64,000 nt of DNA from Pseudobutyrivibrio sp. UBA3626 (GCA_002373675.1 DFLF01000016.1:180131-244130), one strand, 5' to 3'. Counted from the first letter of the stretch, positions 1-8,825 are shown. The notes: a model not told the origin generated them from the sequence alone. Numbers and translations are program-made.

Positions 1-171
1 ATATTCATCATACGGCACAATCATACTCTCCACACAATCATCATCATCAAGAACAATCGTTTCAGATTTGTATTTATCTGAGACGATTGTTAATGCTTCT
101 TCAAGACTTTCGGCATTAACTTTAGTAATACGAGATAGAACTTCTTTGATTTCAATTGAGTATTCTTGCAT
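1..171 (-). CDS. DpnD/PcfM-like protein (3' end outside window)
   Basis: Reading the minus strand from the ATG at 171, the start is MQEYSIEIKEVLSR followed by an acidic stretch (LDDDDCVES). A good TCCTCC complement (AGGAGGA) lies about 8 bases upstream of the start. The pattern of a short protein beginning with an IEIKEVLSR-like strand and then EEAL.IV..KY fits the DpnD/PcfM family, small proteins often carried on mobile elements whose role is not established. Only 57 codons are visible; the C terminus lies beyond position 1. The family call rests on pattern recognition of the N terminus and is moderately certain. Confidence 0.6.
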   Translation of the reverse strand, partial: MQEYSIEIKEVLSRITKVNAESLEEALTIVSDKYKSETIVLDDDDCVESMIVPYDEY

Positions 172-337
172 AGAATATTTCCTCCTATTTCTGTTTGTAT
201 CATAATAATACTATTATTATATATATTTGTATAGCAAAGGTGGACACCTATGCACCAATGTCCACCTTGCTGTATGTTTGGGATTTGTTATAATTCCATG
301 GGGTATTATTGTAATGATACGAGGACGGAGGTAGAGT

Positions 338-766
338 ATGAGATATAGGGTAATGTGTGTTGTATTGATATGTATGGGAGTGTTTTTCGTCACCTGTGGG
401 TGTGGCTGTAGCAAAGGCTCAGAATTTATTGGCACATGGGAGAATGATGATAATGATGTTATAGAGATTAACAGAGATGGAACAATTAATGAATATACAT
501 CTGACGGAAAACATTATGAATACAAATATGAAATTGATGATTATCCTACAATAAATGGGAAAAAATACTCTTTGACCGTGATAGATATTACCGGACTTAA
601 GAGATTGACTTCATATCATTATGATGAAGAAAATGATAGTATTTTTTATGGGTACAGTTATTCGCCTGAAAACAGTTATAAGAAAAAAAGATGGTTTAAG
701 AGCGGATTAGTATTTTTGCTTTCCTGGCTAGATGATATCTTTGTGACTTTGATAACAAAGATGTAG
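338..766 (+). CDS. Small lipoprotein, function unknown
   Basis: The 142-aa product begins with a charged MRYR start, a hydrophobic segment (about residues 5-19) and a cysteine cluster (C20, C22, C24), which looks like a type II signal peptide with a slightly irregular lipobox. The mature part starts with an EFIGTWENDDNDVIEINRDG stretch, the G-T-W...F/I-..DG pattern of small lipocalin-like or DUF-type secreted lipoproteins that bind unknown ligands. A GGAGG site sits 6-10 bases before the ATG. The gene stands alone and is followed by a strong terminator at 817-847. I do not recognise a specific family. It is probably anchored to the outer face of the cytoplasmic membrane. Confidence 0.6.
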   Translation: MRYRVMCVVLICMGVFFVTCGCGCSKGSEFIGTWENDDNDVIEINRDGTINEYTSDGKHYEYKYEIDDYPTINGKKYSLTVIDITGLKRLTSYHYDEENDSIFYGYSYSPENSYKKKRWFKSGLVFLLSWLDDIFVTLITKM

Positions 767-816
767 TCTGGCTTCTGTGTATTTCACTATGATATATTTT
801 ATATCGAAGAGATTAC

Positions 817-847
817 AATCCCTCGCAGAAATGCGAGGGATTTTTTG
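817..847 (+). terminator. Rho-independent terminator after the 338-766 lipoprotein gene
   Basis: An 11-bp perfect stem (817-827 with 832-842, core CCCTCGCA/TGCGAGGG), a GAAA tetraloop and a run of T make a textbook intrinsic terminator. Confidence 0.92.
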
Positions 848-939
848 TGCATTAAAGTCTATACTATAGGCGCCACGCCCCCTCAGTTAATTGCACTTTA
901 ATACATTAAAAGTAAGCCATATAAATGATTTAATAGTAA

Positions 940-1021
940 TTCGTTTTAAACCCAAGCAAAACGAATAAATTTGCAATTAAAACGAATAAAAATTGACTTA
1001 AAACGAAAAGAGATGTAGTAT
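940..1021 (+). promoter_or_regulatory. Promoter with 21-bp-phased AAAACGAA repeats
   Basis: AAAACGAA occurs at 958, 979 and 1000, exactly 21 bp apart; the first two copies extend to AAAACGAATAAA. An inverted copy, TTCGTTTT, lies at 940-947. The last copy sits in the 17-bp spacer between a -35 box TTGACT (993-998) and a -10 box TAGTAT (1016-1021). Repeats on one helix face that overlap a promoter are what an oligomerising repressor or activator needs. The HTH protein encoded immediately downstream is the obvious candidate (inference). Confidence 0.75.
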
Positions 1022-1045
1022 TGTAGAATAAAGGAGGGTAAAGCT

Positions 1046-2056
1046 ATGAGATTTAGTGACGAAAAGAAACAGTCTATCATCATATACATGCTTGAGAAAA
1101 TACAACAAAATTGTGATGGGGTATCTAAAATAGTAGCTGAAGCTTTTGATATTAATCAGAATACAGTACATACATATATTAATGAATTAGTTGATAAAGG
1201 CATAATAAAACGTGTAAAAAGAGGAGAATATGAGTTAGTAAAGAAAAAGTATGAATATAAATATAGTCGATCTGATAAAGAGATGGATAATGATACATAT
1301 GTGTATGAGCATTGTTTATATAATCTGATTGAAAATCTAAGTCAAAATGTCAAAGATATCTGGAGTTATGTTATAAGTGAAATGATTAATAATGTAATTG
1401 ACCATTCACAAGCCGAGAATTTCAAGCTAATTATTGAGCAGAGTTATATAGATACACAGGTATTAATATTAGATGATGGAATAGGAATATTTGTGAAAAT
1501 TAAAGATTATTTTGGATTTAATACAATAGATGATGCTATCGGTGAATTGTTTAAAGGGAAACTGACCACAGATATTGAAAATCACTCTGGTGAGGGTATT
1601 TTTTTTAGTTCGAAAATGGTAGATGATTTCTTTATTGTATCAAGTGGAAAAATCTTCTCAAATAATAAATATGGAAACAGTAAGATAATGAATTTGGCAC
1701 AAACAAACACAGAAGGAACGGGAGTATATATGAGCTTGTCAAATTTTACCCAGAGGAATCCACAAGAAGTGTTTGATTTATATGCTAACACAGAAGGAGG
1801 ATTTGTGAAAACAAAGGTTCCTTTAAAGAATATATTTGACGCATCTCCTGTTTCGAGATCTCAAGCAAAGAGAGTATGTAATAGGCTAGAAGAATTCAAA
1901 GAAGTTGAAATAGACTTCGATGGAATTCAGTGGATGGGACAGGGATTTGCACATCAGATATTTGTTGTATTCGCCAGGAAGCATCCGGACATAAAGCTAG
2001 AACCAGTTAACATGAGTGAGGATGTGGCTAAAATGTATGCTCATGTTATGCACTAG
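1046..2056 (+). CDS. HTH / HATPase / STAS-like (DUF4325) regulator
   Basis: The 336-aa protein starts with a winged-helix/HTH region (about residues 8-62, with VAEAFDINQNTVHTYINELV as recognition helix region). A GHKL-type ATPase follows: N-box-like ISEMINNVIDHSQ at about 112-124, G1-like LDDGIGIF at about 137-144, and a second glycine segment near EGIFF. The C-terminal ~80 residues (about 250-336) match the STAS-like DUF4325 fold, with the VEIDFDGIQWMGQGFAHQIF stretch. Family members resemble anti-sigma/STAS partner-switching proteins fused in one chain, but their targets are unknown. Its own promoter carries phased repeats, suggesting autoregulation. The last 11 bases overlap the convergent EamA gene. 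Confidence 0.8.
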   Translation: MRFSDEKKQSIIIYMLEKIQQNCDGVSKIVAEAFDINQNTVHTYINELVDKGIIKRVKRGEYELVKKKYEYKYSRSDKEMDNDTYVYEHCLYNLIENLSQNVKDIWSYVISEMINNVIDHSQAENFKLIIEQSYIDTQVLILDDGIGIFVKIKDYFGFNTIDDAIGELFKGKLTTDIENHSGEGIFFSSKMVDDFFIVSSGKIFSNNKYGNSKIMNLAQTNTEGTGVYMSLSNFTQRNPQEVFDLYANTEGGFVKTKVPLKNIFDASPVSRSQAKRVCNRLEEFKEVEIDFDGIQWMGQGFAHQIFVVFARKHPDIKLEPVNMSEDVAKMYAHVMH

Positions 2057-2948
2057 CCTTCTTCTTATTGATAAAGAACATCACGACTCCTGCACCAATA
2101 ATGACTGCATAACCAATTAGGCTGAAGGCATCTGGGAATTCCCCAAGGAAAAGCATTCCCAATAGTGCTGCAAATAGAATATTGGTATAGTCATATACTG
2201 ATATTTCGCTGGCTGGGGAATATGTGTAAGCCTTGGTAATAAATATTTGCCCAATAGATGCTGACACTCCTGTAAGTAATAGAAATGCAAGCTGTTCTAA
2301 TGTCATAGGTTTAAAGTTGATAATCATAAATGGTACACAGGCTATACATGAGAACGCTGAAAAGAACAATACAATAACAGGTCCAGGTACTTTCTTGAAA
2401 CTACAAAGTCTCACATAAGTATATGCTAATCCTGCAAAAGCACCACTTGAAAGACCTATTAATGCGGGAAGGGATGTTAATATGTTCCCATCTGGTTTCA
2501 AAATAAAGACGGCTCCTATAAAGGCAGCTATAGCGCATAGTACTTGAAATGATTTTGGCTTTTCTTTAAGTAGGAATATTGAGAAAATGATTGCGAAGAA
2601 AGGCGATAATTTATTAAGCATGGCAGCATCGCTTATATTAATCATTCCTATTGCATAGAAGTTGGCAAATATTCCCAGGGTGCCGAACAATGAACGAAGA
2701 ATAAGATATTTCAAACCTCCATTACCCGTACTAAACGGAATCTTATTTTTTAGCATAATAAATAAAGCTACAAATGCCGCTATCAGATTTCTGAAGAATG
2801 CTTTTTCAAATACCGGCAAATCCCCGGATAGCTTGATGAACAGATTCATAAATGCGAATCCAAGGGCGGCAATTATTATGCAGATAATACCTTTTTGGCG
2901 GTTATCTATATTTGTTTGTGAGAATTTTTGCTTTTTTTCGCTAATCAT
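2046..2948 (-). CDS. EamA-family (DMT) transporter
   Basis: This 300-aa integral membrane protein has about ten hydrophobic segments arranged as two EamA repeats. The first repeat begins GIICIIIAALGFAFMNLFIK and the second begins in the PALIGLSSGAFAGLAYTYVR region. Family members export or import small metabolites and amino acids, and substrate cannot be read from sequence. The ATG at 2948 is the first start in frame, and the C-terminal INKKKASA tail is cytoplasmic. The gene converges on the STAS-like gene with an 11-bp overlap of the 3' ends, and no terminator separates them. Confidence 0.85.
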   Translation of the reverse strand: MISEKKQKFSQTNIDNRQKGIICIIIAALGFAFMNLFIKLSGDLPVFEKAFFRNLIAAFVALFIMLKNKIPFSTGNGGLKYLILRSLFGTLGIFANFYAIGMINISDAAMLNKLSPFFAIIFSIFLLKEKPKSFQVLCAIAAFIGAVFILKPDGNILTSLPALIGLSSGAFAGLAYTYVRLCSFKKVPGPVIVLFFSAFSCIACVPFMIINFKPMTLEQLAFLLLTGVSASIGQIFITKAYTYSPASEISVYDYTNILFAALLGMLFLGEFPDAFSLIGYAVIIGAGVVMFFINKKKASA

Positions 2949-3149
2949 TTTTCTTTTCGTAAATTCGTTGATATATTAATCCGATATAAATTATAAGAGT
3001 CTGTTTTCCTTAAATTAATTTTACATAATAATACAGGTGAAAATCTTATAAATAATAAGGAATTTGAAGAAAAAATGTTGAGAATAATTGATAAAGTATG
3101 GTATTCTTAAATTAGGAGAGGTGCTGTACTTGTTGTGGGAGGTGGCCAT

Positions 3150-3536
3150 ATGATAGTAAGAAAAACTGTGGCTTTAAAAAAGTATAATAACCTGGCGAAG
3201 TATGGTAAAGTTGAAGATTCATTTTACAAATACAGAAGAGGTGAGAACTTCTGTATCACCCTTTATTGTGAACTGGAAGAAGGAGAGACTCAAGACGATC
3301 CTTTGGATGATGTTGTTCATAAATACAATGTCAAAAGAACGGGTTTCTTTAAATATAATGAATTAAATGGTAAGAAATTGTATATGTTTGAATTAGAAGG
3401 CGATTGTGATGATGAAGCAGCAAATAAAGCAGCTATTGCCAAAGTCGCTAAATTCGTTGGCAAGAGAGTTTACAATGCAGAAGTGGGAGAATTTCTTGAG
3501 TTAAGAGTTAGGGCTCTTAAGGATGATGAGAAATAG
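3150..3536 (+). CDS. Hypothetical protein, 128 aa
   Basis: The ATG at 3150 is preceded by GGGAGGTGG, better placed than the upstream in-frame GTG at 3135. The product is soluble and charged, with an acidic middle (ELEEGETQDDPLDD) and a C-terminal helix rich in Ala/Lys (ANKAAIAKVAKFVGK). No signal peptide or membrane segment is visible and I do not recognise the family. It ends 9 bases before the ureohydrolase-like gene, so the two are almost certainly co-transcribed and may act together. Confidence 0.65.
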   Translation: MIVRKTVALKKYNNLAKYGKVEDSFYKYRRGENFCITLYCELEEGETQDDPLDDVVHKYNVKRTGFFKYNELNGKKLYMFELEGDCDDEAANKAAIAKVAKFVGKRVYNAEVGEFLELRVRALKDDEK

Positions 3537-3545
3537 GGATTGGTT

Positions 3546-4259
3546 ATGAGAAATGTTACATTAATAAGTATGTCAAAGGTCTATGAAAGAGAGAACTTTT
3601 GTAGGCCTTATATTAATTCTGAAAAATTTATAGACTGTAGTGATATTAAAGGAATAAATTGCTATGTTGAAGATGAGGCTTTAAAGGTACTTCGCCAAAG
3701 ATTAAAAGGTGTCGATGCCAGAGGGGTTCATTTTATTGATTCCGGAAATTTTCATTATCTTACATATCTTTTTCTTGAGAAAATCCCGAGAGATTTTGAA
3801 CTGATTCTAATTGATAAACACCCAGATTGTAAAGCCTCTATGTTTGAATCACTCATGTCATGTGGAAGTTGGGTAAGGGATGCATTAATTAGTATTTCTC
3901 ATCTTAAGCGAGTATATATGATAGGAACGGATACTGATCTGGTTTATGAACTATCGGATCTGGGAGAGCATAGGGAAAAGGCGCTTGTTGTAAGGTCTCC
4001 GAAAAAATTGGATGAGAGTAATTTGCCTGTATATATGTCGATTGATAAGGATGTATTAGATGATTCTATAATTGCAACTAATTGGGATCAGGGGGATATG
4101 AATCTCACTGAGTTGGATAGATGGATAGAATATATACTAGACAAACGCTTTCTTATAGGAGTAGACATTTGTGGAGAACCAGATGAAGGAGAAAATGACT
4201 CAGTCCATGAAGGAAGTAGCATAATAAACAGTCACTTAATGGAGTTATTTGAAAATTAA
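3546..4259 (+). CDS. Ureohydrolase (arginase/agmatinase-like) fold protein
   Basis: This 238-aa protein has the ladder of metal-ligand motifs of the arginase/agmatinase superfamily in degenerate form. They are DSGNFHY (about residues 65-71), LIDKHPDCK (about 90-98, in place of the usual D-A-H-x-D), SIDKDVLD (about 176-183, matching S-x-D-x-D-x-x-D) and GVDICGEPDE near the C terminus. It is shorter than arginase (about 300 aa), so substrate is uncertain; guanidino or ureido hydrolysis is inference. The ATG at 3546 follows a TAGGGAT site and is preferred over the TTG at 3540. It forms a two-gene unit with the 128-aa protein upstream. Confidence 0.6.
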   Translation: MRNVTLISMSKVYERENFCRPYINSEKFIDCSDIKGINCYVEDEALKVLRQRLKGVDARGVHFIDSGNFHYLTYLFLEKIPRDFELILIDKHPDCKASMFESLMSCGSWVRDALISISHLKRVYMIGTDTDLVYELSDLGEHREKALVVRSPKKLDESNLPVYMSIDKDVLDDSIIATNWDQGDMNLTELDRWIEYILDKRFLIGVDICGEPDEGENDSVHEGSSIINSHLMELFEN

Positions 4260-4344
4260 AGAAAAGGCATTGTCTAATATGTACAAATTGCATTATTAAA
4301 AAAGTGAAGTATGCACAAAAATATTTTTAAATAAAATAAAAATC

Positions 4345-4416
4345 TTGAAAAAAAAAATTAGTAACAATATAATTAATTAAACCGATTAATTAATTGGTTA
4401 ATTCCATTAATTAATT
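4345..4416 (+). promoter_or_regulatory. Promoter and double ROK-type operator of the SQ transporter
   Basis: A -35 TTGAAA (4345-4350), a 17-bp spacer and -10 TATAAT (4368-4373) form a near-consensus promoter. A perfect inverted repeat AATTAATTAA-N5-TTAATTAATT spans 4371-4395 and overlaps the -10. A second 10-5-10 site at 4392-4416, with two mismatches in its left arm, begins 21 bp later. ROK repressors of the XylR/NagC type bind inverted repeats of about this size, so the ROK gene at 11935 is the expected regulator (inference). Confidence 0.8.
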
Positions 4417-4440
4417 TTATAAAAAGGAGGAGACGTTATA

Positions 4441-5895
4441 ATGCAAGAGGCAACGACAACTACAAATGTAAAAGCAAACCCGAACAAGCTGACCGCTAAG
4501 AACGTTATAGGTTATGCGCTTGGTGATACCGGTGGGGTTTTGGCGTTTGGTGTAATCAGTTCATTTTTGAATATGTATTATACTGACGTTTTCGGTATTA
4601 ACGCAGCACAGATTGCTATTTTGTTCCTGGTAGCGAGAGTGTGGGACGCTATCAATGATCCGATTATGGGAAGTATTCTCGATCATTTGAAGCCTAGGAA
4701 GACCGGACGTTTTCGTCCATGGATTTATTTCTTCTCATTCCCGATGATGATTTCGTTGGTGCTGTTATTCTTACCGGTATATGACTGGTTCGGAATGTCA
4801 TCAACGCAGTTACTTATTTACGCATACATTACATATATCTTCTATGGAATGATGTATACAGGTGTTAATATTCCTTATGGTTCAATGGCAACCGTTATGA
4901 CTAACGATATAAAGGAGAGATCTACACTGTCTATGGCTCGTACAGTTGGTGCAGGTATCGGACAGATGGCAGGTTCTGTTATTTTCCCATTAGTAGTATA
5001 CTCTGTTGCAGCTAATGGAGCAAAATACCTTGATGGACACAAGCTTTTTGCCGCTACACTTGTAATCGTTGGATTCCAGATCGTTGCATATCAGCTGAAC
5101 TATAGATTGACAAGAGAGAATATTATTGCACCTGCCAAGAAGAAGGGCGAGAGCTCTGTGGGCAAGACATTGGCTTCTCTTATGAAGAACCGTCCGTTCG
5201 TAACATTATCCCTTGCAAGTATGCTTCTTATTGCAGGTAATATGTTCACTAATACAGCTAACGGATATCTTCTTAAGAACTACTATGAGATGCCGGGACT
5301 TCAGTCTCTTGTACCTATTGCAACATACTTACCAATGGCGCTTTCAATACCGTTCCTTAACAAATTGGTTATGAAGTTCGGTAAGAAAGAGTTGTGTGGA
5401 TTCGGTGCATTTATTGCAGCGGGTGCATATCTGGTAATGTTTATTTGGAAGATTCCTAATCCGTATATATTCATGGGATTCTTGTTCCTAACAGGAATTG
5501 GACTTTCATTCTTCACCATGGAGGTATGGGCTATCGTCTCAGATGCCATTGATTATCAGGACAAGCTTACAGGTCGGCGTGAGGAAGGAACATCCTATGC
5601 TATATTCTCATTCTTCAGAAAGATGGGTCAGACAGTAGCAGGTGTTGGATTCAATGCTTTACTTGGAGTTATCGGTTATGTATCTGCCGAGGCAGGCGCC
5701 GGAGATGTTGTACAGCAGACACCGGAGGTTAATAATGGTATATATACATTAGCAACACTTGTACCATTTATTATGTATCTAATAATGGCACTTCTAATGC
5801 AGTTCGGATACAACATTGGTAAGAAGGACGCTATTGCTCTTAAGAACGAGCTAGAGGAGAGAAATGCTAAGAGAGATGAAGCTAAGTCTGAATAA
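4441..5895 (+). CDS. GPH-type sugar:cation symporter, predicted sulfoquinovose(-glycoside) transporter
   Basis: This 484-aa protein of the glycoside-pentoside-hexuronide family has 12 predicted membrane spans. It shows the family's N-terminal signature (YALGDTGGVLAFGVISSF) and the loop-2/3 motif WDAINDPIMGS followed by an RKTGRFRPW segment. Family members symport glycosides with H+ or Na+, and E. coli YihO, the sulfoquinovose transporter, belongs here. Substrate is inferred from the adjoining sulfoquinovosidase and from the identical promoter-operator layout of the two transcription units. RBS is AGGAGG at 4425-4432. A terminator at 5926-5960 separates it from the enzyme genes, so transporter dosage can differ from enzyme dosage. 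It may also exchange the end product, since no other exporter is encoded nearby. Confidence 0.85.
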   Translation: MQEATTTTNVKANPNKLTAKNVIGYALGDTGGVLAFGVISSFLNMYYTDVFGINAAQIAILFLVARVWDAINDPIMGSILDHLKPRKTGRFRPWIYFFSFPMMISLVLLFLPVYDWFGMSSTQLLIYAYITYIFYGMMYTGVNIPYGSMATVMTNDIKERSTLSMARTVGAGIGQMAGSVIFPLVVYSVAANGAKYLDGHKLFAATLVIVGFQIVAYQLNYRLTRENIIAPAKKKGESSVGKTLASLMKNRPFVTLSLASMLLIAGNMFTNTANGYLLKNYYEMPGLQSLVPIATYLPMALSIPFLNKLVMKFGKKELCGFGAFIAAGAYLVMFIWKIPNPYIFMGFLFLTGIGLSFFTMEVWAIVSDAIDYQDKLTGRREEGTSYAIFSFFRKMGQTVAGVGFNALLGVIGYVSAEAGAGDVVQQTPEVNNGIYTLATLVPFIMYLIMALLMQFGYNIGKKDAIALKNELEERNAKRDEAKSE

Positions 5896-5925
5896 GATAT
5901 TCTTCTTTATATAATATGTTATATG

Positions 5926-5960
5926 GGGAATTATCAGTCCTACTGATAGTTCCCTTTTTC
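5926..5960 (+). terminator. Rho-independent terminator after the transporter gene
   Basis: A 12-bp stem (5926-5937 with 5943-5954, one G-U pair), a 5-base loop and a TTTTTC tail sit 31 bases after the stop codon. Confidence 0.88.
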
Positions 5961-6034
5961 TTGTCTATTATTAACAAATGAAACTGGAAAATAAGTATAT
6001 TATTCACAAAATGCACTTCCAATAAATAAATCTC

Positions 6035-6085
6035 TTGAAAAAAAATCAATGGGGATTTATAATTAATTAAAGCTGTTAATTAATT
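6035..6085 (+). promoter_or_regulatory. Promoter and operator of the SQ catabolic genes
   Basis: TTGAAA (6035-6040), a 17-bp spacer and TATAAT (6058-6063) are followed by AATTAATTAA-N5-TTAATTAATT at 6061-6085. The inverted repeat starts three bases into the -10 box, exactly as at 4368/4371. Only the 5-bp centre differs (AGCTG here, ACCGA there). The same box in the same register before both units implies a common repressor. Confidence 0.82.
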
Positions 6086-6104
6086 ATTTCAAAAGGGGGA
6101 CTTT

Positions 6105-8066
6105 ATGATTACTGTAAAAGATCTTTTGAACATGAAAGTTAAGGTTGGAGAAGGAACTAACAACTTTACAATGAGTAGAGGAAGCTTCGTATATAAGCAG
6201 GAATTCTCTTACGAATCAACACTTGATTATGTTGATGAGAATACACAAGGTAATAAGACGAAGCTACATTTTAAGGATCCTAAGAGAAATCTCGATCATT
6301 ACTTTATTGTCGCAGAAGATAATGGAGACATTGAAGTAACATATGAAGGCGATGATGAAGCTATTAATAGATATTGGATAAGTTTTGCAGCTAATTCCTC
6401 TGAGCACATCTATGGATGTGGTGAGACATATTCTAAGTTCGACTTAAAGGGTGAGAATGTAAGAATCTGGGTAGCAGAGCATCAGAATACCAATAGAATC
6501 GGAAGAAAGCTTATTAGAGAATTACTTGGCAAGAAGCCAAAGAAGGTACTTCCATTTAACAAGTTTGAGAGCTATTATGCTCAACCAACATTCGTTTCTT
6601 CTGACAAATACTTTGTGCATGTATATATTGATAATTATTCAGAGTTTAATTTCAAAGTCCTTAATCAGACTACATTATATCTTCAGGATAAGCCTCATTT
6701 TGTAGTAAAGAAAGCTGATACATTTGAAGAACTGTCATCTAAATTATCTGACCTGTTAGGTCATCAGAGACAACTGCCTGATTGGGTTTATGATGGAGCA
6801 ATTCTTGCAGTTCAGGAAGGATGCGATGTAATTGATAGAAAGATTGAGGAAGCTGAGAAGAAGGGTATCAAGATTGCAGGTATATGGAGTCAGGATTGGT
6901 GCGGCTGTAGACGTACTAAGTTCGGATATCAGGTAATGTGGAATTGGAGATATGATAAGGAAGATCAGTATTCTAACTTGCCTGAGAAGATTAAAGAATG
7001 GAATGAAAAAGGAATTAAATTCCTAGGATATATTAATCCTTTTATTGCCCTTGAGAAAGATATCTACGAGGAGGCTAAAGCTAAGGGGTATTGTGTTAAG
7101 GACAAGGATGGTAATGATTATCAGGTGACAATTACAACATTTCCAGCTGCAATGGTTGACTTTACTAATCCAGATGCCTATGAATGGTATAAAGGATTGA
7201 TAAAGAATAATATGATTGGAATTGGGCTAAGTGGCTGGATGGCTGACTTCGGAGAATATCTTCCAGTAGATTGCGTGCTTCACAGTGGTGAAGATCCATA
7301 TGAAATGCATAATAGATGGCCGGCGATCTGGGCAAAGCTTAACAATGAAGCTATAGCAGAGGCGGGCAAGGAAGGCGAGGTATTCTTCTTCACAAGAGCA
7401 GGTCATACTGAGACGATTAAGTATTCACATCTTATGTGGAATGGTGACCAGCATGTTGACTGGTCGCTTGATGATGGTATCGCAGCGGTTGTACCAGCAA
7501 CCCTATCTCTTGCAATGAGTGGTTATGGAATGGCTCATTCAGATGTTGGCGGATATACAACTATGAAGAAGAGACTTGCTAGAGATAAAGAGCTTCTTCT
7601 TAGATGGGAAGAGATGAACGCATTCTCACCATTATATAGATTCCATGAAGGTAATCAGCCTGTAATGAATGTACAGTTTGATGCAGATGAGGAATTATAT
7701 AACCAACTTGAGAAGTTCACCAACACACACGTACGCCTGAAGGGATACATAAAAGAACTTGTTGATGAAAATGTTAATAAAGGAACTCCAGTTATGCGTC
7801 CTTTGTTCTATCACTATGACGAGCCAAGAGCATATACGGAATCCCTTGAATACTTACTTGGAAGAGATATATTAGTGGCTCCTGTAATAGACAAGGGAGC
7901 AACTACTAAGACGGTATATCTTCCGGAAGATGAATGGGTACACCTTTATTCTGGTAAAGAGTTCGACGGTGGTATGGTTATCGTTGGAGCACCAATAGGA
8001 GAACCTCCTGTATTTATTAGAAAAGATTCAGAGAGATTCAATGAGTTGATGAGTTTGGCAAAATAG
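6105..8066 (+). CDS. sftG: Sulfoquinovosidase (GH31, YihQ/SftG type)
   Basis: This 653-aa family-31 glycoside hydrolase is predicted to release sulfoquinovose from sulfoquinovosyl glycerol or plant sulfolipid head groups. The catalytic nucleophile is Asp381 (WMADFGEY) and the acid/base is Asp448 (WNGDQHVDW). The QDW-x-G-x-R...FG....W stretch at residues 263-279 is the segment that in YihQ carries the sulfonate-binding Arg and Trp, and it separates sulfoquinovosidases from ordinary alpha-glucosidases. No signal peptide is present, so hydrolysis is cytoplasmic after uptake by the GPH transporter. GGGGGA precedes the ATG. The length is normal for YihQ-type enzymes. The gene name follows the transaldolase (sft) pathway described in Firmicutes. 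Confidence 0.9.
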   Translation: MITVKDLLNMKVKVGEGTNNFTMSRGSFVYKQEFSYESTLDYVDENTQGNKTKLHFKDPKRNLDHYFIVAEDNGDIEVTYEGDDEAINRYWISFAANSSEHIYGCGETYSKFDLKGENVRIWVAEHQNTNRIGRKLIRELLGKKPKKVLPFNKFESYYAQPTFVSSDKYFVHVYIDNYSEFNFKVLNQTTLYLQDKPHFVVKKADTFEELSSKLSDLLGHQRQLPDWVYDGAILAVQEGCDVIDRKIEEAEKKGIKIAGIWSQDWCGCRRTKFGYQVMWNWRYDKEDQYSNLPEKIKEWNEKGIKFLGYINPFIALEKDIYEEAKAKGYCVKDKDGNDYQVTITTFPAAMVDFTNPDAYEWYKGLIKNNMIGIGLSGWMADFGEYLPVDCVLHSGEDPYEMHNRWPAIWAKLNNEAIAEAGKEGEVFFFTRAGHTETIKYSHLMWNGDQHVDWSLDDGIAAVVPATLSLAMSGYGMAHSDVGGYTTMKKRLARDKELLLRWEEMNAFSPLYRFHEGNQPVMNVQFDADEELYNQLEKFTNTHVRLKGYIKELVDENVNKGTPVMRPLFYHYDEPRAYTESLEYLLGRDILVAPVIDKGATTKTVYLPEDEWVHLYSGKEFDGGMVIVGAPIGEPPVFIRKDSERFNELMSLAK

Positions 8067-8144
8067 ACAACAGCTAGCCGGCCAGTGCGTTGCACAAGTA
8101 GCGGGTTAATTAGAATAAACAATATTTTTTAGGAGGAAAAAGAA

Positions 8145-8825
8145 ATGAAGTATTTCTTAGACAGTGCAAAAATTGATGAAGTAAGAGAAGCGTATGATAC
8201 ATTTGGTATTGATGGTGTTACAACTAACCCAAATCATATCAAGTTATCAGGAAAGCCATTTAAGGAAGTTTTACAGCAATTTGCTGATTTTGTTAAAGAG
8301 AAGGATATTGAAGGATATGAGAAGTTTCCAATCTCTGTTGAAATTAATCCACATCTTGACAATGCAGATGATATGGTAGCTATGGGTAAGGAGATTGCAG
8401 GAATGTGTCCTAACTTCGTAATCAAGATTCCATGTACACTTGCAGGTGTAACAGCAGCAAGAAGACTAGAAAAGGACGGAATCAGAACTAATGTTACACT
8501 AATCTTCTCGCCTTCACAGTCTATCTTACCAATGAAGAATAAATCATTATTTATCTCACCATTTATTGGATGGAAAGAGAATTCAGGTGAAGATTGTGTA
8601 CAGTATATTGAAGATATCTGTACAATCAGAGACAACTATGGATTTGATACAGAAATTATCTGTGCAGCAGTAAGAAATGGTAAGCAGTTTAACGACTGTG
8701 CAGTATCAGGTGCTGATATCGTAACAGCCGGACTTCAAGTATATAAGGATTCTATTTATCATCCATTTACAGACTTTGGAATGAATAAGTTCCAGGCTGC
8801 ATGGGATGCTACAGTAACTGACTAA
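8145..8825 (+). CDS. sftT: 6-deoxy-6-sulfofructose transaldolase
   Basis: This 226-aa short transaldolase of the TalC/FSA group has the N-terminal FLDSAKIDEV, the TTNPNHI motif and the Schiff-base lysine Lys94 in NFVIKIPCT. In the sft pathway the enzyme cleaves 6-deoxy-6-sulfofructose and transfers the three-carbon unit to glyceraldehyde-3-phosphate, giving fructose-6-phosphate and 3-sulfolactaldehyde. Placement between sulfoquinovosidase and a sulfolactaldehyde-reductase-like gene makes this assignment strong; alone, the sequence would only say transaldolase-like. A strong AGGAGG lies 9 bases before the ATG. The 78-bp gap upstream holds only a weak half-operator (TTAATTA at 8105), so it is probably read from the promoter at 6035. 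Confidence 0.88.
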   Translation: MKYFLDSAKIDEVREAYDTFGIDGVTTNPNHIKLSGKPFKEVLQQFADFVKEKDIEGYEKFPISVEINPHLDNADDMVAMGKEIAGMCPNFVIKIPCTLAGVTAARRLEKDGIRTNVTLIFSPSQSILPMKNKSLFISPFIGWKENSGEDCVQYIEDICTIRDNYGFDTEIICAAVRNGKQFNDCAVSGADIVTAGLQVYKDSIYHPFTDFGMNKFQAAWDATVTD

